A stretch of DNA of 64,000 bases from Streptomyces sp. GQFP. GTDB lineage: Bacteria > Actinomycetota > Actinomycetes > Streptomycetales > Streptomycetaceae. Below the pieces are notes generated by a model. The model was not told the origin of the DNA and made no database searches. It saw only the letters and a program-made list of their open reading frames with translations. The stretch's first letter is position 1. Every line of letters begins with the position of its first letter. The position numbers and the translations under genes were made by a program. The DNA lies in the NCBI RefSeq assembly GCF_021545335.1, contig NZ_CP089312.1, positions 4,464,001-4,528,000 of the forward strand. The letters are read 5' to 3'. Positions 24,553 to 33,140 of the stretch are shown here, piece after piece.

Positions 24553-25422
24553 TCATGCCGCCTCCGCTCCCCGCACGATCCGCTGCACCCACCACAGACC
24601 CACGCCCTCCAGCACCCCGCCGACCAGCAGGCAGCCCAGTCCGGCACCGGTGTGGAGCAGCACGTGCAGGGGGTCGGCGCCCAGTGCCGTGCCCAGGAAA
24701 AGGCCCAGCACGGGCAGGCCCGCGAGCATCACCGCCGTCGAGCGGGCGCCCGCCAACTGGGCACGCAGGTCAGCGCGTTGGTCCCGGTCGGCGCGCAGGG
24801 CCCCTTCGAGGCGGTCCAGTCCCGCCGCCAGTCCGGCGCCCTGGTCCACGGCCACCCGCCAGCACGCCGCGAGGCCCAACAGCCCCTCCGCGCCCGATTG
24901 TCGGGCCGCCGCGGCCAGGGCCCCGGGGACGTCCCCGCCGAACCGGGCCGCCGCCAGCACCGACGCCTGCGCCTCGCCGAGCCCGCCGGAATCCCGCGCC
25001 GCACGCAGCAGCGCCTCCCCCGGCTGCCGCCCGGCGCGCACCTCACCGGCGAGCGATCCGCACAGCGCGATCACCTCGTCACCCCGCCGCTCCCGCGCCC
25101 GACGCACCTCACCGGCCAGCCTGACCCGGCGCAGCAGCGGCACTCCGGCCGCGCCCACCAAGGCCGGCACCACGGAGGCGCCCAGCAGCGCCACCACAAG
25201 GCCAACGGCCACCGACCACCACTCGGCCCGCAACCACCCGCGCAGCCGCCGCAGTTCACCGGCTGCCCGCTCCCACGGAGGCGGACCGGTCCCCGCCGCC
25301 CCGCCCCCAGAGAGCAGCAACTCCGCCCGCCGCGCCCCCGGATACCGCCCGCCCAGCAGCCAGCAGACCGCCCCGGCACACACCACGGCCGCCCCCATCG
25401 ACAACTCGACCGTCCCGTTCAC
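24553..25422 (-). CDS. tadB: TadB-type pilus assembly membrane protein
   Basis: This 289-aa protein of the type II secretion F family pairs with TadC. An N-terminal helix (MGAAVVCAGAVCWLLGG) is followed by a basic region, two helices (WWSVAVGLVVALLGASVVPA) and a T2SF domain (IALCGSLAGEVRAGRQPGEAL, with LDRLEGALRADRDQRADLRA). Two C-terminal helices close it. Its ATG overlaps the stop of the ATPase gene by 4 bases (ATGA), showing coupled translation. Confidence 0.87.
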   Translation of the reverse strand: MNGTVELSMGAAVVCAGAVCWLLGGRYPGARRAELLLSGGGAAGTGPPPWERAAGELRRLRGWLRAEWWSVAVGLVVALLGASVVPALVGAAGVPLLRRVRLAGEVRRARERRGDEVIALCGSLAGEVRAGRQPGEALLRAARDSGGLGEAQASVLAAARFGGDVPGALAAAARQSGAEGLLGLAACWRVAVDQGAGLAAGLDRLEGALRADRDQRADLRAQLAGARSTAVMLAGLPVLGLFLGTALGADPLHVLLHTGAGLGCLLVGGVLEGVGLWWVQRIVRGAEAA

Positions 25423-26624
25423 GCGCCCTCACTCCCCTGCCCCTTGTCGCCTCCGGCGCGAAGCAACCCCCGCAGCCGCTCCCACCCCCGCTCGTACGCG
25501 AACGCCTCCTCGCCCCACCGCAGCGCCGGCACGGTCACCACCAGCCCTGACGGGTCCCGTTCCAGCACATGCACCTCGGCGATCCGGCGCCGTCCGGCCC
25601 CGTCGCGGGCGAGATGCAGGACCACCGACAGCGCGGCCGCCAACTGGCTGTGCAGCGCGGCCCGGTCGAGCCCGGCGGCCGTACCCAGCGCCTCCAGCCG
25701 CGCCGGTACGTCCGCCGCCGCGTTCGCGTGGACCGTTCCGCAACCGCTGTGACCCGTGTTGAGCGCGGCCAGCAAGTGCACGACCTCGGCGCCCCGGACC
25801 TCTCCGACCGCCACCCGGTCCGGCCGCATCCGCAGCGCCTGCCGGACCAGATCCTGGAGCGTGACCAGGCCCGCGCCCTCCTGGTTGGCGGGTCTGGTCT
25901 CCAGGCGTACGACGTGCGGATGGTCGGGCCGCAGCTCCGCCGAGTCCTCCGCGAGCACGATCCGCTCGCCCGGGCCGACCAGCCCCAGCAGGGCGCTCAG
26001 GAGGGTCGTCTTGCCGCTTCCCGTGCCGCCGCTGATCAGGAACGAGAGCCGGGCGTCGAGCAGCGCCCGCAGCACCCGGTCGCCGCCCGGCGGTACCGTC
26101 CCCGCGGCCATCAGCTCGTCCAGGGTGAACGCGCGCGGCCGTACCACCCGCAGCGACAAACAGGTGCAGCCGACGGCGACCGGAGGCAGTACCGCGTGCA
26201 GCCGCGTCCCGTCGGGCAGCCTGGCGTCGACCCAAGGGCGGGCGTCGTCGAGCCGCCGTCCGGCCACCGCGGCCAGGCGCTGCGCGAGCCGTCGTACGGC
26301 GCCCGCGTCCGGGAAGGACACGGCGGCCAGTTCCAGTCCGCCGCCCCGGTCCACCCACACCCGGTCCGGGGCCGCCACCAGGACGTCGGTGACCGACGGA
26401 TCGGCGAGCAGCGGCTCCAGTGGGCCGGTGCCGACCAGTTCGGACCTCAACCGCTCGGCGGCGCCCAGCACTTCGGCGTCCCCGAGCACCCTCCCCTGCT
26501 CCCGCAGGGCCTGCGCCACGCGCGCGGGTGTCGCCTCGGCGCCGCTCTCGGCCAGCCACTGCCGTACGCCGTCCAGCAGCCCGGCGGGCGCCCCCGGCCC
26601 CTCGTCCCAGCGCACGCGGCTCAT
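25419..26624 (-). CDS. tadA: TadA/CpaF-type pilus assembly ATPase
   Basis: This 401-aa member of the type II/IV secretion ATPase family energises Flp pilus assembly. The N-terminal domain (residues 1-90) leads to PLLADPSVTDVLVAAPDRVW. Walker A is ISGGTGSGKTTLLSALLGL near 200. The Asp box contains RIVLAEDSAELRPDHPHVV, and Walker B is MRPDRVAVGEVRGAEVVHLL. A His box HSGCGTVHANAAADVPARLE follows. It overlaps both neighbours by 4 bases. In mycobacteria and S. coelicolor the same gene lies between ssd and tadB. Confidence 0.93.
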   Translation of the reverse strand: MSRVRWDEGPGAPAGLLDGVRQWLAESGAEATPARVAQALREQGRVLGDAEVLGAAERLRSELVGTGPLEPLLADPSVTDVLVAAPDRVWVDRGGGLELAAVSFPDAGAVRRLAQRLAAVAGRRLDDARPWVDARLPDGTRLHAVLPPVAVGCTCLSLRVVRPRAFTLDELMAAGTVPPGGDRVLRALLDARLSFLISGGTGSGKTTLLSALLGLVGPGERIVLAEDSAELRPDHPHVVRLETRPANQEGAGLVTLQDLVRQALRMRPDRVAVGEVRGAEVVHLLAALNTGHSGCGTVHANAAADVPARLEALGTAAGLDRAALHSQLAAALSVVLHLARDGAGRRRIAEVHVLERDPSGLVVTVPALRWGEEAFAYERGWERLRGLLRAGGDKGQGSEGA

Positions 26625-27727
26625 ACGCCACCCGCCTCGGCCAGCGCCCGCTCCCAGAACACCGTGCAGAACCGGGCCAGTGGCCCGCGTGGGGCCGCTC
26701 CCGGAGGCGCCTTGCCCTCGTGCGGGCGTGCCAGGGCCGATTCGACGGGGACCTCGCCCACCAGGGGCAGGTCGAGCAGCCGGGCCACCTCGTGGTCACC
26801 CAGGCCGGGTGTGTACGGCCCCCGTACCGCCACGCGCAGGTCGCGCAGGACCATGCGGACGGCGGACGCCACCCGGCCGGCCGCCGCGACGGCGCGCAGT
26901 TCGCCGGGGACCACCAGGATGCCGACGTCCAGCTGGGCGAGGACCTCGGCGACGCCGTCGTCGATGCGCCTCGGAAGGTCGACGACGACCGCTCCGCCGC
27001 GCCGTCTGGCCGCGGCAAGCACCGCGCGTACGGCTTGGGGCGGGACGGCCACGCAGTCTCCGCGGTCCCAGCTCAGCACCCTCAGGGAGTGCAGTTTCGG
27101 CAGCGACTCCTCCAGGGCGCCGCCGCCGACCCGGCCGCGCGAGGCGGCGAAGGCCGGCCAGCGCAGTCCGTCGGCCGTCTCACCGCCGAGGAGTACGTCG
27201 AGTCCGCCGCCCAGTGGATCCGCGTCCACGAGGAGGGTGCGCAGTCCCTCGCGCGCGGAGGTGACGGCGAGCGCGCAGGCCAGCGTGGACGCTCCGGCCC
27301 CGCCCCGGCCGCCGATGACGCCGACGGTGAGCGCGGGCCTGCCCACGCCCTCGGCGACGTCGGCGATCCGGTCGACGAGCCACTGTTCGCCGTCGGGCAG
27401 CATCAGGACGTGGTCGGCGCCGATCTCGACGGCCCGCCGCCAGACCCCGGAGTCGTCCTGGTCCCGCCCGACCAGCACCACCCCTCGCCTGCGTGCGGCC
27501 CCGCGCACCCGCCGTACGGCGTCGTCGCCGACCAGGACGAGCGGTGCGGCCTCCCAGCCACCGCCCCGCTCGGGCACCCCGTGGTGCACTTCGGGTGTGG
27601 CGCCTGCCGCCGCGCACAGGCGCAGCAGGTCGTCCAGCAGACCGGCGTCCTCGGTGACGATCAGCGGTCCGCTCTGCCGTCCCTCGGCCGCAGGCTGATC
27701 GTTGTCGTGCGTGATGGCTCCTGCCAT
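26621..27727 (-). CDS. ssd: Septum site-determining protein Ssd / CpaE-like ATPase
   Basis: This 368-aa protein is first in the tad operon. The N-terminal 110 residues form a receiver-like domain without the usual phosphorylation site. Residues about 145-330 form a MinD/ParA-type ATPase: a deviant Walker A GGRGGAGASTLACALAV (Ser replaces the usual second Lys/Gly region), then LLVDADPLGGGLDVLLGG. CpaE/TadZ proteins of this type position the pilus machinery at the pole. The mycobacterial homologue (Rv3660c, Ssd) affects septum placement. Which role applies here is open. The start follows GAAGGGGG. DnaA-box-like sites lie about 190 bases upstream. Confidence 0.85.
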   Translation of the reverse strand: MAGAITHDNDQPAAEGRQSGPLIVTEDAGLLDDLLRLCAAAGATPEVHHGVPERGGGWEAAPLVLVGDDAVRRVRGAARRRGVVLVGRDQDDSGVWRRAVEIGADHVLMLPDGEQWLVDRIADVAEGVGRPALTVGVIGGRGGAGASTLACALAVTSAREGLRTLLVDADPLGGGLDVLLGGETADGLRWPAFAASRGRVGGGALEESLPKLHSLRVLSWDRGDCVAVPPQAVRAVLAAARRRGGAVVVDLPRRIDDGVAEVLAQLDVGILVVPGELRAVAAAGRVASAVRMVLRDLRVAVRGPYTPGLGDHEVARLLDLPLVGEVPVESALARPHEGKAPPGAAPRGPLARFCTVFWERALAEAGGV

Positions 27728-27914
27728 GGTTTCCGGCCCCCTTCGCTAGTTCCCGGACATGCGGAGAACCGGCGAGCGGCCTCCATATGAACGGCCGGCG
27801 GAAACCGGCCAAGCGCGTTCGACAAACCGAACCGGCCATGAACTCGCCGCGAGCGGGACGCGCTGGAATCACGATGAGGCGAACCCGGAAATCGTGTGGA
27901 TCTTGGTCGATATC

Positions 27915-27940
27915 TGTGGACAACACAGTGGTTGTGGATA
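27915..27940 (-). promoter_or_regulatory. Two DnaA-box-like 9-mers
   Basis: TGTGGACAA at 27915-27923 is the exact complement of the Streptomyces DnaA box TTGTCCACA. Eight bases on, TGTGGATAT (27933-27941) matches the E. coli box in 8 of 9 positions. The pair lies upstream of ssd. Confidence 0.45.
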
Positions 27941-28110
27941 TCTCCCTCACCCAAACAGGTGACTGCTGTACGACTTTCCCCAGAGCAGCACAACGGCTAC
28001 GCACAGTGACGAATCGCGGGCATGCGAAAGAGGCGGCCGAAGCCGCCTCGTACGGCGCCACGGCCGCGAAGGAAGGATGAAGGAAGAACTAAAACCCACC
28101 CGGACATGCG

Positions 28111-28143
28111 ACGACCCCCGCCGGGGGGGAGAGCGGGGGTCGT
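28111..28143 (-). terminator. Hairpin in the tad operon leader, attenuator-like
   Basis: The 11-bp arms ACGACCCCCGC / GCGGGGGTCGT are perfect. On the minus strand the hairpin is followed within 20 bases by GGGTTTTAG. No gene lies immediately upstream on that strand, so it may end an unseen small transcript or act as an attenuator before ssd. Confidence 0.5.
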
Positions 28144-28280
28144 CCCCACGGTTCGACTCGGGGGGGGAGGAGCCGGACCGGGTTAGCACGGTCGCGAACG
28201 ATCCGTGACTTCCATGGTGTACCCGACAGCCCTCCAGGGCAAACCCACGCGCCACACCTTACGCCGAATGGTGGGCGCCT

Positions 28281-29114
28281 ATGCTCGGGCTCGTGGAAAA
28301 CCACTCCTTGCCCCGCACAGCCGCCTTCTTCGACCTGGACAAGACGGTCATTGCGAAGTCGAGCACGCTCACGTTCAGCAAGTCGTTCTATCAAGGCGGT
28401 CTGATCAACCGCAGGGCCGTCTTGCGTACCGCCTATGCCCAGTTCGTCTTCCTGGCGGGCGGCGCCGATCATGACCAGATGGAGCGCATGCGCGAGTACC
28501 TGTCCGCGCTGTGCCGAGGCTGGAACGTCCAGCAGGTCAAGGAGATCGTCGCCGAGACGCTGCACGACCTGATCGACCCGATCATCTACGACGAGGCGGC
28601 CTCCCTCATCGAGGAGCACCACACCGCCGGCCGTGACGTGGTGATCGTGTCCACGTCGGGCGCGGAGGTCGTCGAGCCGATCGGCGAACTGCTCGGCGCG
28701 GACCGGGTGGTGGCCACCCGCATGGTCGTCGGCGACGACGGCTGCTTCACGGGCGAGGTGGAGTACTACGCGTACGGGCCCACCAAGGCCGAGGCGATCA
28801 AGGAGCTGGCCGCCTCCGAGGGATATGACCTCTCACGTTGCTACGCGTACAGCGACAGCGTCACCGACATACCCATGCTGGCGTCCGTCGGCCATCCGCA
28901 CGCCGTGAACCCGGACCGCGCACTGCGCCGGGAAGCGGTCGCCCGCGGCTGGCCGATCCTGGACTTCCACCGCCCGGTCCGGCTGAAGCAGCGCCTGCCC
29001 GCGCTCTCCGTACCGCCGCGTCCGGCCCTGGTCGCCGCTGCCGCGATAGGTGCGGCGGCGGCCACGGCGGGGCTCGTCTGGTACGCGAGCAGGCGCCGCC
29101 CGACGGTCGCCTGA
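28281..29114 (+). CDS. HAD-IB family phosphatase, CicA/SerB-like, membrane-anchored
   Basis: This 277-aa protein belongs to the haloacid dehalogenase superfamily. Motif I is AAFFDLDKTVIAKSSTLTF (catalytic Asp pair), motif II VVIVSTSGAEVVEP, motif III GPTKAEAIKEL and motif IV YAYSDSVTDIPML. A C-terminal helix (LVAAAAIGAAAATAGLVWYA) followed by Arg residues suggests a tail anchor. Homologues are labelled inhibition of morphological differentiation protein in Streptomyces, and Rv3661 in mycobacteria sits beside the same tad cluster. The substrate is unknown; phosphoserine-like or lipid phosphate is possible. A GTG at 28293 downstream of TATGCT could be a leaderless start. Confidence 0.87.
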   Translation: MLGLVENHSLPRTAAFFDLDKTVIAKSSTLTFSKSFYQGGLINRRAVLRTAYAQFVFLAGGADHDQMERMREYLSALCRGWNVQQVKEIVAETLHDLIDPIIYDEAASLIEEHHTAGRDVVIVSTSGAEVVEPIGELLGADRVVATRMVVGDDGCFTGEVEYYAYGPTKAEAIKELAASEGYDLSRCYAYSDSVTDIPMLASVGHPHAVNPDRALRREAVARGWPILDFHRPVRLKQRLPALSVPPRPALVAAAAIGAAAATAGLVWYASRRRPTVA

Positions 29115-29125
29115 CCCGCCTCTCC

Positions 29126-29141
29126 GGCCCCGTCCGGGGCC
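29126..29141 (+). terminator. Short hairpin after the HAD gene
   Basis: GGCCCC-GTCC-GGGGCC lies 11 bases after the stop. It is weak in length, and no T-run follows. Confidence 0.5.
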
Positions 29142-29239
29142 ATCAGGCACACCGGCGCCCGAATCCTGCCCGTTTGATCACAAAAGTAAAGAAGTACAGC
29201 CAGGGCTTCCGCTTACTCCAGTCCAGGAGTAGAAAGGAC

Positions 29240-29497
29240 TTAACGGCCCGCGAGACCAAGGACATCCGAAAGGATCACCTTAATAACGCAATTGGCCCCA
29301 CGGACCGAGCATGGACACTGGGCACCCACGCGACGTCGACCCGTCGATTACGGGCCAGCCGCACCAGGTGACGGGCCAAGTTCCCGACCTGATGGGCAAT
29401 ATCTCGAGGACGCTTGGTAACCGGGTGGACATGCCAGCGGCGGTACGAATCCTCGTGCCGCCGCATCCCTTTGCAGGCCCTCCGCGGAGGGCCTTTT
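29240..29497 (+). ncRNA. Candidate 6S-like RNA (scr3559 homologue)
   Basis: Between the HAD gene and the convergent Fic-like gene, about 260 bases have no open reading frame. They have lower G+C than neighbours and several A+T-rich blocks (CTTAATAACGCAATTGG), and end in a strong terminator. Before the terminator, a 12-bp hairpin (29437-29464, loop ATCC) is visible. In S. coelicolor the 6S-like RNA scr3559 is described from the matching interval beside the SCO3559 homologue. The position and layout match, so I infer the same RNA here. The 5' end is a guess, and no full secondary structure was worked out. Confidence 0.55.
29475..29497 (+). terminator. Terminator of the 6S-like RNA, probably bidirectional
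   Basis: The palindrome AGGCCCTCCGCGGAGGGCCT is followed by TTT on the plus strand. It also lies 27 bases beyond the stop of the minus-strand Fic-like gene and could serve both. Confidence 0.8.
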
Positions 29498-29523
29498 CGC
29501 TGCCTTCCCTCGCGTATCCGCTT

Positions 29524-30348
29524 TTACGCCGCCCCGCGCTGCAACGCCTCGCACACGGCGGTCGATTCACGCGCCCCGAGTTCAACCGCCCGGCCACAGT
29601 GCGCGATCCACACCGCCATGCCTTCCGGGGTGCCGGAGACGTAGCCCTCGAACGCCGCCAGGTAGGCCGCGCGGCCCGGTTCGGCGTGGCCGACCTCCGC
29701 CGGGCACACCGACTTCGGGTCGAGGCCGCTGCCGACCAGGACGATCCGCTCGGCCGCGCGCGCGACAAGGCCGTTGTGGGAGCCGAAGGGGCGCAGCGCG
29801 AGGAGTTCACCGTGCACGACGGCCGCCGTGACCAGGGCGGGCGCGGAACCGCCCGCGATGATCAGCTCCGCGAGTCCCTCCAGCCGCCCGGACACCTCGG
29901 CCGCGCTCGGCAGCGGCAGTTCGACCAGTGGCTCGTCGACCGGCTCGCCGTCCTGGCGCGGGCGCCCCACCTCGTCGCCCGCGCCCGCGGCGGCGACCAG
30001 ATGCAGCCGGGCCAGCACGCGCAGCGGCGACTGGCGCCAGATGGACAGGAGTTGGCCGGCCTCCGCGGTCAGCCGGAGGGCCGCGCCGACGACCCGGGCC
30101 TCGTCGTCACCGCTGAAGTCGGTGCGCCTGCGCACCTCTTCGAGGGCCCAGTCGGCACCGGAGAGGGCCGCGGAACCGCGGGCGCCGCGCAGGGCCGCCT
30201 CGCCGGTGATCTCGTTGCTGCGCCGCCGCATGATGCGATGCCCGTAGACCCGGTCCACGGACTTGCGCACGGTCTCCACGGAGTCGGCCACCCCGGGCAG
30301 CGATCCCAGGGCTGCGAGCGGATCGGCGGTCGCGCCTGTCGTACTCAT
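29524..30348 (-). CDS. Degenerate Fic-domain-like protein
   Basis: This 274-aa helical protein starts MSTTGATADPLAALGSLPG. Near residue 190 it reads VVHGELLALRPFGSHNGLVARAAERI. This aligns with the Fic motif HPFxxGNGRxxR, but the catalytic His is replaced (RPFGSHNGLVAR), so AMP transfer by the usual mechanism is unlikely. Homologues in Streptomyces are often labelled oxidoreductase, with no motif supporting that here. The start codon sits inside a 20-bp perfect palindrome. It is divergent from the CooC-like ATPase gene and converges on the 6S-like RNA. The true activity is unknown. Confidence 0.65.
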   Translation of the reverse strand: MSTTGATADPLAALGSLPGVADSVETVRKSVDRVYGHRIMRRRSNEITGEAALRGARGSAALSGADWALEEVRRRTDFSGDDEARVVGAALRLTAEAGQLLSIWRQSPLRVLARLHLVAAAGAGDEVGRPRQDGEPVDEPLVELPLPSAAEVSGRLEGLAELIIAGGSAPALVTAAVVHGELLALRPFGSHNGLVARAAERIVLVGSGLDPKSVCPAEVGHAEPGRAAYLAAFEGYVSGTPEGMAVWIAHCGRAVELGARESTAVCEALQRGAA

Positions 30349-30357
30349 GAGTACGAC
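30338..30357. promoter_or_regulatory. 20-bp perfect palindrome over a start codon
   Basis: GTCGTACTCATGAGTACGAC is fully self-complementary, and its central CAT/ATG is the start codon of the Fic-like gene. It lies in the 101-bp divergent region before the ATPase gene. Its size fits a dimeric repressor operator or an RNA hairpin masking the start. Confidence 0.5.
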
Positions 30358-30449
30358 CCTACGCACTCCGGAGAGCCAACCCACGAAGGAGTGGACTTCC
30401 TCACGCCCCCTGGACACCCTTGGCGGTCGCCCCACTACCGTTAGTGAAC

Positions 30450-31433
30450 ATGAAAATTGCTTTCGTCGGGAAGGGCGGCAGCGGCAAGACCACGCTGTCC
30501 TCGCTGTTCGTCCGCCACCTCGCGGCCTCCGGGGCGCCGGTCCTCGCCATCGACGCCGACATCAACCAGCACCTGGGCGCCGCACTCGGCCTCCACGACA
30601 CCGAATCCGCCGCGATGCCCCCGATGGGCGAGCGGATGGAGCTGATCAAGGAGTACCTCCGCGGCACGAACCCGCGTATCGCCTGCGCCGACGCGATGAT
30701 CAAGACGACCCCGCCCGGCGAGGGTTCGCGGCTGCTGCGGGTCCAGGAGACCAATCCGGTGTACGACGCCTGTGCGCGACCGGTGGAACTCGACGGCGGC
30801 GCCGTCCGTTTGATGGTCACCGGCCCGTTCACCGAAGCCGATCTCGGAGTGGCCTGCTACCACTCCAAGACGGGCGCGGTGGAGCTGTGCCTGAACCATC
30901 TCGTCGACGGCCCGAGCGAGTATGTCGTCGTCGACATGACCGCGGGCTCGGACTCCTTCGCGTCCGGCCTGTTCACCCGCTTCGACATCACGTTCCTCGT
31001 CGCCGAACCGACCCGGAAGGGAGTCTCCGTCTATCGCCAGTACAAGGAGTACGCCCAGGACTTCGGGGTCGTCCTGAAGGTCGTCGGCAACAAGGTGCAC
31101 GGCCAGGACGACCTCGACTTCCTCCGCGCCGAGGTCGGCGACGACCTACTGGAAACGGTCGGCCACTCGGACTGGGTGCGCGCCATGGAGAAGGGCCGCC
31201 CCACCCGGTTCGAACTCCTGGAGGACACCAACCGCCGCTCCCTACGCCGCTTGCGAACGGCCGTCGACGCCACCTACGACCTCCGCGACTGGGAGCGCTA
31301 CACCCACCAGATGGTCCACTTCCACCTGAAAAACGCCCACTCCTGGGCCAACGCAAGAACGGGAGTCGACCTGGCGGCCCAGGTCGACCCCGGTTTCGTC
31401 CTGGGCGAGCAGATGACGACGACCACTGTCTGA
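30450..31433 (+). CDS. CooC/MinD-like P-loop ATPase
   Basis: This 327-aa protein begins MKIAFVGKGGSGKTTLSSLF, a deviant Walker A with the signature Lys, followed by VLAIDADINQHLGAALGL. Walker B-like VVVDMTAGSDSFASGLFTRF and the switch region VAEPTRKGVSVYRQYKEYA support the MinD/CooC/ArsA class. CooC proteins load metal into CO dehydrogenase, but no such enzyme is nearby. Streptomyces keep this gene widely as a stand-alone ATPase. I preferred the ATG at 30450 over an in-frame GTG 30 bases upstream, since the P-loop normally starts within a few residues. Function is not known. Confidence 0.8.
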   Translation: MKIAFVGKGGSGKTTLSSLFVRHLAASGAPVLAIDADINQHLGAALGLHDTESAAMPPMGERMELIKEYLRGTNPRIACADAMIKTTPPGEGSRLLRVQETNPVYDACARPVELDGGAVRLMVTGPFTEADLGVACYHSKTGAVELCLNHLVDGPSEYVVVDMTAGSDSFASGLFTRFDITFLVAEPTRKGVSVYRQYKEYAQDFGVVLKVVGNKVHGQDDLDFLRAEVGDDLLETVGHSDWVRAMEKGRPTRFELLEDTNRRSLRRLRTAVDATYDLRDWERYTHQMVHFHLKNAHSWANARTGVDLAAQVDPGFVLGEQMTTTTV

Positions 31434-31547
31434 GGGCGGCGAGAAGGGGTCCTGGGTCGGGCGCGCGCAGCGCCCCGACAGGGGCGCGGGGAACTGCGCG
31501 ACCAGCCCCCACCGCCCCGCACCTGACGAACCACCCCGAACAACCCG

Positions 31548-32834
31548 CTACCTCTTACCCGCAGGCGCCCCCGGCACCCCCTTCGGCGCCGGGGCCGATG
31601 CCGAAGCCGGGCGGCCAGCCAAGAAGGCCGCCCACCCACCCTTTGGCGCCTCCCCAACCCCAAGCGTCCGCAACCGCTCCAACACCTCCGGATCCTGCGC
31701 ATCCAACCAGTCCGCAAGCTGCCGGAAGGAAACACACCGAACATCGGCCTTCGTACACACCCGCTCGATGACCTCCTCCACGGCGCGCATATACACCCCC
31801 CCGTTCCAGGACTCGAAGTGGTTGCCGATGATCAGCGGCGCCCGGTTGCCCTCATGCGCACGCTCGAACCCCTTGAGGAGACCGTCCCGGAACTGGTCGC
31901 CCCAGTACTCGTGCCGGGCCTTGTCCCCCGTCCGCGCCCCGGACTGGTTCATGTAGAAGTTGTAGTCCATGGTCAGAGTCTCGAAGCCGCGGCCGGGCAT
32001 CGGGACGAGCTGCATGGACAGGTCCCACAGGCCCTTCTTCCTCTCGGGCCAGACCTGGTCGTTGACGCCGCTCGTGTCATAGCGGAAGCCCAGTTCGCGG
32101 GCGGCGCTCATGAAGTTCTTCTGCCCTTCCAGGCAGGGGGTGCGGGCGCCGACGAGTTCCCGCTCGTAGTCGAAGGGCAGTGGGGACGCCTTCTTCATGC
32201 CGGTGGTGGTCTTCCAGGACTTCACGAAACGTTTCGCCTGGGCGATCTCGTCCTTCCAGTCCTCCACCGACCACTCACCGACACCGCCCCCGGCGCCGCA
32301 GAAGTGTCCGTTGAAGTGGGTGCCGACCTCGCTGCCCTCCAGCCAGGCGAGCCGCAGCTGCTTCACGGTGTCGGCGATGCCCTGCTCGTCGTTGAAGCCG
32401 ATGTCGGAGCGGCCCGGTGAGTGCTGGGGCGGCCGGTACAGGTCGCGCTTGTCCTCCGGGAGCAGATACACGCCGCTCAGGAAGTACGTCATCGTCGCCT
32501 TGTTGGCCTTGGCCACCTTGCGGAAGTGGGAGAAGAGCCGCTGGCTGTCCTCACCCGCGCCGTCCCAGGAGAGGACGACGAACTGCGGCGGCTTCTGGCC
32601 GGGCTTGAGGCGCTCGGGTCTGGGCTGGTAGGGCTGGGCCCCGGTGTACGCGGTGGAGCCGTCGCCGATCAGCCGGACCGCGCTCCTGGGCGCCGGGGCC
32701 GGGGCCGCCTTCTTCGCCCCGGGCGCACCTCCCTTCGTACCGGAGCCGGTACCTCCCGCCCCGCAGCCGCCGAGTGACGCGGCACAGGCCGCGACGGCCA
32801 CGACGCTCGCGGCGATCCTCTTGGTGACGGCCAT
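31548..32834 (-). CDS. Polysaccharide deacetylase-like lipoprotein
   Basis: This 428-aa protein has a lipoprotein signal (VTKRIAASVVAVAACAASLG, lipobox LGGC) and a Gly/Pro/Ala linker. The catalytic domain resembles NodB-type carbohydrate esterase family 4: FVVLSWDGAGEDSQRLFSHF starts the barrel with the metal-site Asp in SWDG. EVGTHFNGHFCGAGG supplies the two His of the H-x-x-x-H motif. The canonical TFDDG is thus replaced by SWDGAG, a variant seen in actinobacterial relatives. It is likely on the outer membrane face, acting on cell-wall or capsule sugars; the substrate is not known. Single gene. Confidence 0.75.
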   Translation of the reverse strand: MAVTKRIAASVVAVAACAASLGGCGAGGTGSGTKGGAPGAKKAAPAPAPRSAVRLIGDGSTAYTGAQPYQPRPERLKPGQKPPQFVVLSWDGAGEDSQRLFSHFRKVAKANKATMTYFLSGVYLLPEDKRDLYRPPQHSPGRSDIGFNDEQGIADTVKQLRLAWLEGSEVGTHFNGHFCGAGGGVGEWSVEDWKDEIAQAKRFVKSWKTTTGMKKASPLPFDYERELVGARTPCLEGQKNFMSAARELGFRYDTSGVNDQVWPERKKGLWDLSMQLVPMPGRGFETLTMDYNFYMNQSGARTGDKARHEYWGDQFRDGLLKGFERAHEGNRAPLIIGNHFESWNGGVYMRAVEEVIERVCTKADVRCVSFRQLADWLDAQDPEVLERLRTLGVGEAPKGGWAAFLAGRPASASAPAPKGVPGAPAGKR

Positions 32835-33140
32835 GTCCGCCCACCTCTTCCTTCGTTCGGGCCGGCGCTTTCGGGCGCGGCGCCGTCAAGGTCGCACGGG
32901 ACCAAAGAAGGAATTAGTACGACAAGCCGATCAAAAGCCCAGTTCACCCTTCAGAGTGATCCATTACCCTATTTGCCCGTAAAATCCATACTCGGCCTTT
33001 ACTGTGCATTACGATCCATTTACCGAGCGTTGATAAATCCCGCCGCTGCACGCCGTGACCACACGGCCGCGACCCGCCCCCCGCCACAGACGGGGGACCA
33101 CCTGTTCCGCGACCGCGCTGCCCCGGAGGAGACGGGAAAC

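Larger units (their letters stand above)
27728..28280. other. Long divergent control region between ssd operon and HAD gene
   Basis: About 550 bases hold no convincing gene. They contain two DnaA-box-like motifs (27915-27940), a strong hairpin (28111-28143) and short A+T-rich stretches near both starts. On the minus strand a leader of at least 200 bases for the tad operon is likely. Confidence 0.5.

Noticed and set aside
29437..29464. GGTACGAATCC hairpin considered as a tRNA T-arm
   Set aside because: The loop resembles a T-loop, but the stem is a 12-bp hairpin and no acceptor, D- or anticodon arm can be built; it fits the 6S-like RNA end better.
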